Positions 59,598 to 64,000 of a DNA stretch of 64,000 bases are shown here, one piece after another. Under the pieces are notes generated by a model that worked only from the letters and a program-made list of their open reading frames with translations, did not search any database and was not told the origin of the DNA. The position numbers and the translations under genes are program-made. The stretch is from NCBI GenBank assembly GCA_963696545.1, contig CAVOKQ010000012.1, positions 613,104-677,103 on the forward strand, in the 5' to 3' direction. Numbering within the stretch: position 1 is the stretch's first letter; each line of letters begins with the position of its first letter. This DNA comes from RPQJ01 sp963696545 (GTDB lineage: Bacteria > Pseudomonadota > Gammaproteobacteria > Steroidobacterales > Steroidobacteraceae).

Positions 59598-60142
59598 ATC
59601 ATCCCCGTCTGCAGGCGCGCGGCCTCGGACATCATCGACTGGTTCCACGGCGGATCGAACACGAGTTCGACGTCGGCGCGCTTCACGGTCGGGATGATCT
59701 CGACTTTCTCGCGGACGTCGGCCACCAGCACGTCGCCCATGCCGCAGCCGGGCGCCGTGAGCGTCATGGTCACGGCGACCACGCGGCCGTCCGGCTCCGA
59801 GGTCACGTCGCACGAGTACACGAGCCCGAGGTCCACGACGTTGATCGGGATCTCGGGGTCATAGCAGGTCTTCATCTGCTGCCAGGCGAGCTCGCGCACG
59901 TCGTCGTTGCTCGCGTTCGGCGGCAGTTGCGGAACGTCGCCCGTCTCCTTGCCGAGCGCGTCGGCATCCTTGCCGGCGACGCGGAAGAGGTTGCCCTCGA
60001 CGTACACGGTAAAGCTGCCGCCGAGCGCCTGCGTGATGAACCCCTGTTGTCCCTGCCGCAGCTTAACGTTCATGCCGGCGGGCACGATGATGGCGTCCAC
60101 GTCACGAGTGAAGGTGACCGGCTCGTTGTCTGATGGGTGCAA
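59594..60142 (-). CDS. sufT: Fe-S cluster assembly protein SufT
   Basis: A 182-residue protein made of a unique N-terminal part (VTFTRDVDAIIVPAGMNVKL) and a C-terminal DUF59/MIP18 domain with DPEIPINVVDLGLVYSCDV and the conserved Cys in LTAPGCGMGDVL. SufT supports maturation of Fe-S proteins, lipoyl synthase among them in some bacteria. Follows sufU by 22 bases. Confidence 0.95.
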   Translation of the reverse strand: MHPSDNEPVTFTRDVDAIIVPAGMNVKLRQGQQGFITQALGGSFTVYVEGNLFRVAGKDADALGKETGDVPQLPPNASNDDVRELAWQQMKTCYDPEIPINVVDLGLVYSCDVTSEPDGRVVAVTMTLTAPGCGMGDVLVADVREKVEIIPTVKRADVELVFDPPWNQSMMSEAARLQTGMM

Positions 60143-60164
60143 GGCTCTGCTCCGGGTCGGGGGC

Positions 60165-60610
60165 CTATTCGGTCTTCACCGGCTCACTCTGCCGGTGCAG
60201 GGCAGCATCGAGCGTGTGCCAGCAAAGGCTCGCGCACTTGACGCGCGCCGGGAACTCGCGGACGCCGGACAGCGCTCCCAGCTTGCCGAGCGACGCCACG
60301 TCGACGGTCGCATCGTCGCGAGTCAGCATCGTGTGCATCGTCGCGAACAGCTGTTCGGCCTCGGGGACAGTCCGGCCCTTGACGCTTTCCGTCAGCAGCG
60401 ACGCCGAGGCCACGGAGATCGCGCAACCACTGCCCTGGAAAGACACGTCGGCGATTCGGTCGCCGTCCAGCCTGACGAACAGCGTCAGCCGGTCGCCGCA
60501 GAGCGGGTTGAAACCCTCCGCGTGGCTGTCCGCGTCCGGCATCGGCCGGAAGTTCCGCGGATTGCGATTGTGATCGACGATCACGTCGCGATAGAGGTCG
60601 TTCAGGTCCA

Positions 60611-60611
<1 letters not shown>
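60165..60611 (-). CDS. sufU: SufU/IscU-type Fe-S scaffold or sulfurtransferase
   Basis: A 148-residue protein with DLNDLYRDVIVDHNRNPRNF at the N-terminus and three conserved Cys: in NPLCGDRLTL, GSGCAISVASASLL and KCASLCWHTL. The C-terminal motif and the extra 18-20 residues between the second and third Cys (GRTVPEAEQLF) mark it as SufU rather than IscU. SufU accepts sulfur from SufS. ATG overlaps the sufS stop (TGATG). Confidence 0.92.
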
Positions 60612-61864
<1,253 letters not shown>

Positions 61865-61868
<4 letters not shown>

Positions 61869-63166
61869 GGCGGAGTCTCGAGTACGCGCACGAGCCGCTC
61901 GTCGAATGCCTCGTGCACCGCTGCCGCGAACGTGGGCAGGTCCATTCGTGCCAGCACCGCTCCCGCGAAGGCGCGGGTGAGGGCGCTGCGGGCCTGCTGC
62001 TCATCGAGCCCTCGCGAGCGCAGGTAGAACAGCGCCGCGGGATCGAGCTGGCCCGTCGTGGAGCCGTGGCTGCACTGCACGTCGTCGGCGTAGATCTCGA
62101 GCTCGGGCTTCGAGTCGATCTCGGCACCTGTCGTCAGCAGCAGGTTGCGGTTCGTCTGCCGGGCCTGCGACTTCTGCGCATCCACGTGGACGACCGCCTT
62201 GCCGTTGAACACACCGCGGCCGCGACCGGCCGCGATACCGCGGTAGTCGACCATGCTGCGTGTGCCAGGCGCGAGGTGATCGACCCGGACGTGGGCGTCC
62301 AGGTGACGCGCGCCGTCCGCGAGGAACAGTCCGGTGAGCTCGGTCCCGGCACCCGGGGCGGCCAGCCGCACGTTCAGGTCGAGCCGCGACAGCGAGGCAT
62401 CGAGCTCGGCATCGTGCATCACGAACTCGGCGCGTTGTCCCACCGTCGCCTCGATCCGCTCGATCAGGAACGACCGCGCGCCAGCGGCCTGAAGCCGATA
62501 CAGGTGCAGCCTCGAGTCCGTGGCGGCCTCAACCTCGACGAACGAGTTTACGAACTGCTCTGCAGCACCGTCGCCGACGTGATGCAGGATCACGCGCGCG
62601 GTACTGCCGCCGCCGGCGCGGATCAGCACCCGCGGGTGGGCCATGCGCGCCTCGGGACCGCCGGAAACGAGCACGACGTGCAGCGGCTCGGCGGGCGTTG
62701 CACGATCTGCGATGTCCACGACCACCGTATCCGCGCAGAGCGCCGCGTTCAGCGCTGCGAACCTCTCCGTGCCGCCACCGGCCGGCACGCGCAGCAGTGT
62801 GCTCTGCGGCTCGCCGTCGCTGAGCGCCTCCTCGAGCGTGCGGACCCGGAAGCCTTCCGGCACGGTCGTTCGCTCGGCGACGGCACCATTTACGACCAGC
62901 ACGCGATGTGGCGACAACTGGGCGATGCCAGCGCCGGCGGACATGCCGGACACGCCGGGCGTGCGCAGCGCCACATCGAAGCGGCGGGACTCGAGGCGCG
63001 CGCAGGCTCGTGTACTTCCAGGCCTCGTCGCGCGCGGCCGGGAAACCGACCTCGGAGAAGCGCGCAAACGCCTGCGAACGCACCGCCTCGGTCTCGCCCG
63101 CGACAGCTCGGCTCGACTCGAACGCCGCCCCGTAGCGGGCGAGGACATCGCTCGCAACCGCGGCGT

Positions 63167-63170
<4 letters not shown>
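61865..63170 (-). CDS. sufD: Fe-S cluster scaffold subunit SufD (one frameshift as written)
   Basis: About 434 residues. The N-terminal part (MNAAVASDVLARYGAAF, then AARDEAWKYTSL) is in one frame and, after a break near 63,000, the rest follows in another, with the SufBD core EIYADDVQCSHGSTTGQLD and LFYLRSRGLDEQQAR. SufD and SufB form the scaffold with SufC. The ATG overlaps the sufC stop (ATGA) and the stop overlaps the sufS start. Confidence 0.93.
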
Positions 63171-63915
<745 letters not shown>

Positions 63916-63936
63916 GATGGTCTCTCGATGTCCTGG

Positions 63937-64000
63937 TCAGCCGACGGCGCCTTCGAGGCTGACCGACAGCAGGTTCTGCGCTTCGACCGCGAACTCCATC
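63937..64000 (-). CDS. sufB: Fe-S cluster assembly protein SufB (C-terminal end, runs off the window)
   Basis: Only the last 20 codons are present: MEFAVEAQNLLSVSLEGAVG and a stop at 63937-63939. This is the standard SufB C-terminus, and the position just before sufC agrees. The rest of the gene lies to the right of the window. Confidence 0.9.
   Translation of the reverse strand, partial: MEFAVEAQNLLSVSLEGAVG

Overview
This window is a GC-rich chromosomal segment packed with core genes. No rRNA, tRNA, CRISPR array, prophage or insertion sequence was seen. Gene content and order point to a gammaproteobacterium: sdhCDAB-sdhE-cptA followed by rpoE-rseABC, lepA-lepB-rnc-era-recO-pdxJ-acpS, exbBD-msbA-lpxK-kdsB, rne/rluC/maf/yceD-rpmF-plsX, and lexA-imuA-imuB-dnaE2. 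High GC, many GTG/TTG starts, an SOS mutasome operon and a sufBCDSUT locus suggest a Xanthomonadales, Nevskiales or Steroidobacterales type of lineage. That placement is inference and not resolved below class.

Layout. 1-4.4 kb: succinate dehydrogenase operon, headed by a small DUF1674/SDHAF4-like flavinylation factor and ending in SdhE and a CptA-like membrane protein. 4.4-7.4 kb: envelope-stress sigma factor and its RseA/RseB/RseC regulators plus a glutaredoxin-like protein. 7.4-18.1 kb: translation, secretion, RNA-processing and repair genes in tight operons, then rlmD, nagZ and a PAS-GGDEF protein. 18.1-25.3 kb: mfd (minus strand), a small exported protein and lolC-lolE-lolD. 25.4-32.9 kb: comEC, exbB/exbD, msbA, lpxK, a Trm112-like protein, kdsB and a LAB_N protein, a lipid A/envelope transport block. 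32.9-43.7 kb: rluF, yciH, an AlkA-type glycosylase, a PQQ-type sugar dehydrogenase, a low-molecular-weight tyrosine phosphatase, rne, rluC, maf, yceD-rpmF-plsX and a DUF1232 protein. 43.8-45.1 kb: an L,D-transpeptidase convergent with an Lpp-like alanine-zipper lipoprotein across a strong terminator. 45.3-51.5 kb: the SOS operon lexA-imuA-imuB-dnaE2 with two LexA boxes and a palindromic element inside imuB. 51.5-58.8 kb: small acidic protein, CnoX-like thioredoxin, DUF481 protein, putA, sdaA and an SDR. 58.8-64 kb (minus strand): sufB(partial)-sufC-sufD-sufS-sufU-sufT-Rieske-sixA.

Sequence quality matters. Genes between 1.1 and 18.1 kb and between 25.4 and 48 kb read cleanly. sdhC, mfd, the 21.7-22.0 kb gene, lolC, lolE, lolD, dnaE2, the DUF481 gene, sufS, sufD and sufC carry one or many single-base insertions or deletions, often beside short G/C runs, with family-typical sequence continuing in the next frame. 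Several of these genes are normally essential, so I read most of the indels as consensus errors in poorly covered stretches rather than gene decay. Their coordinates are given as whole genes with the breaks noted.
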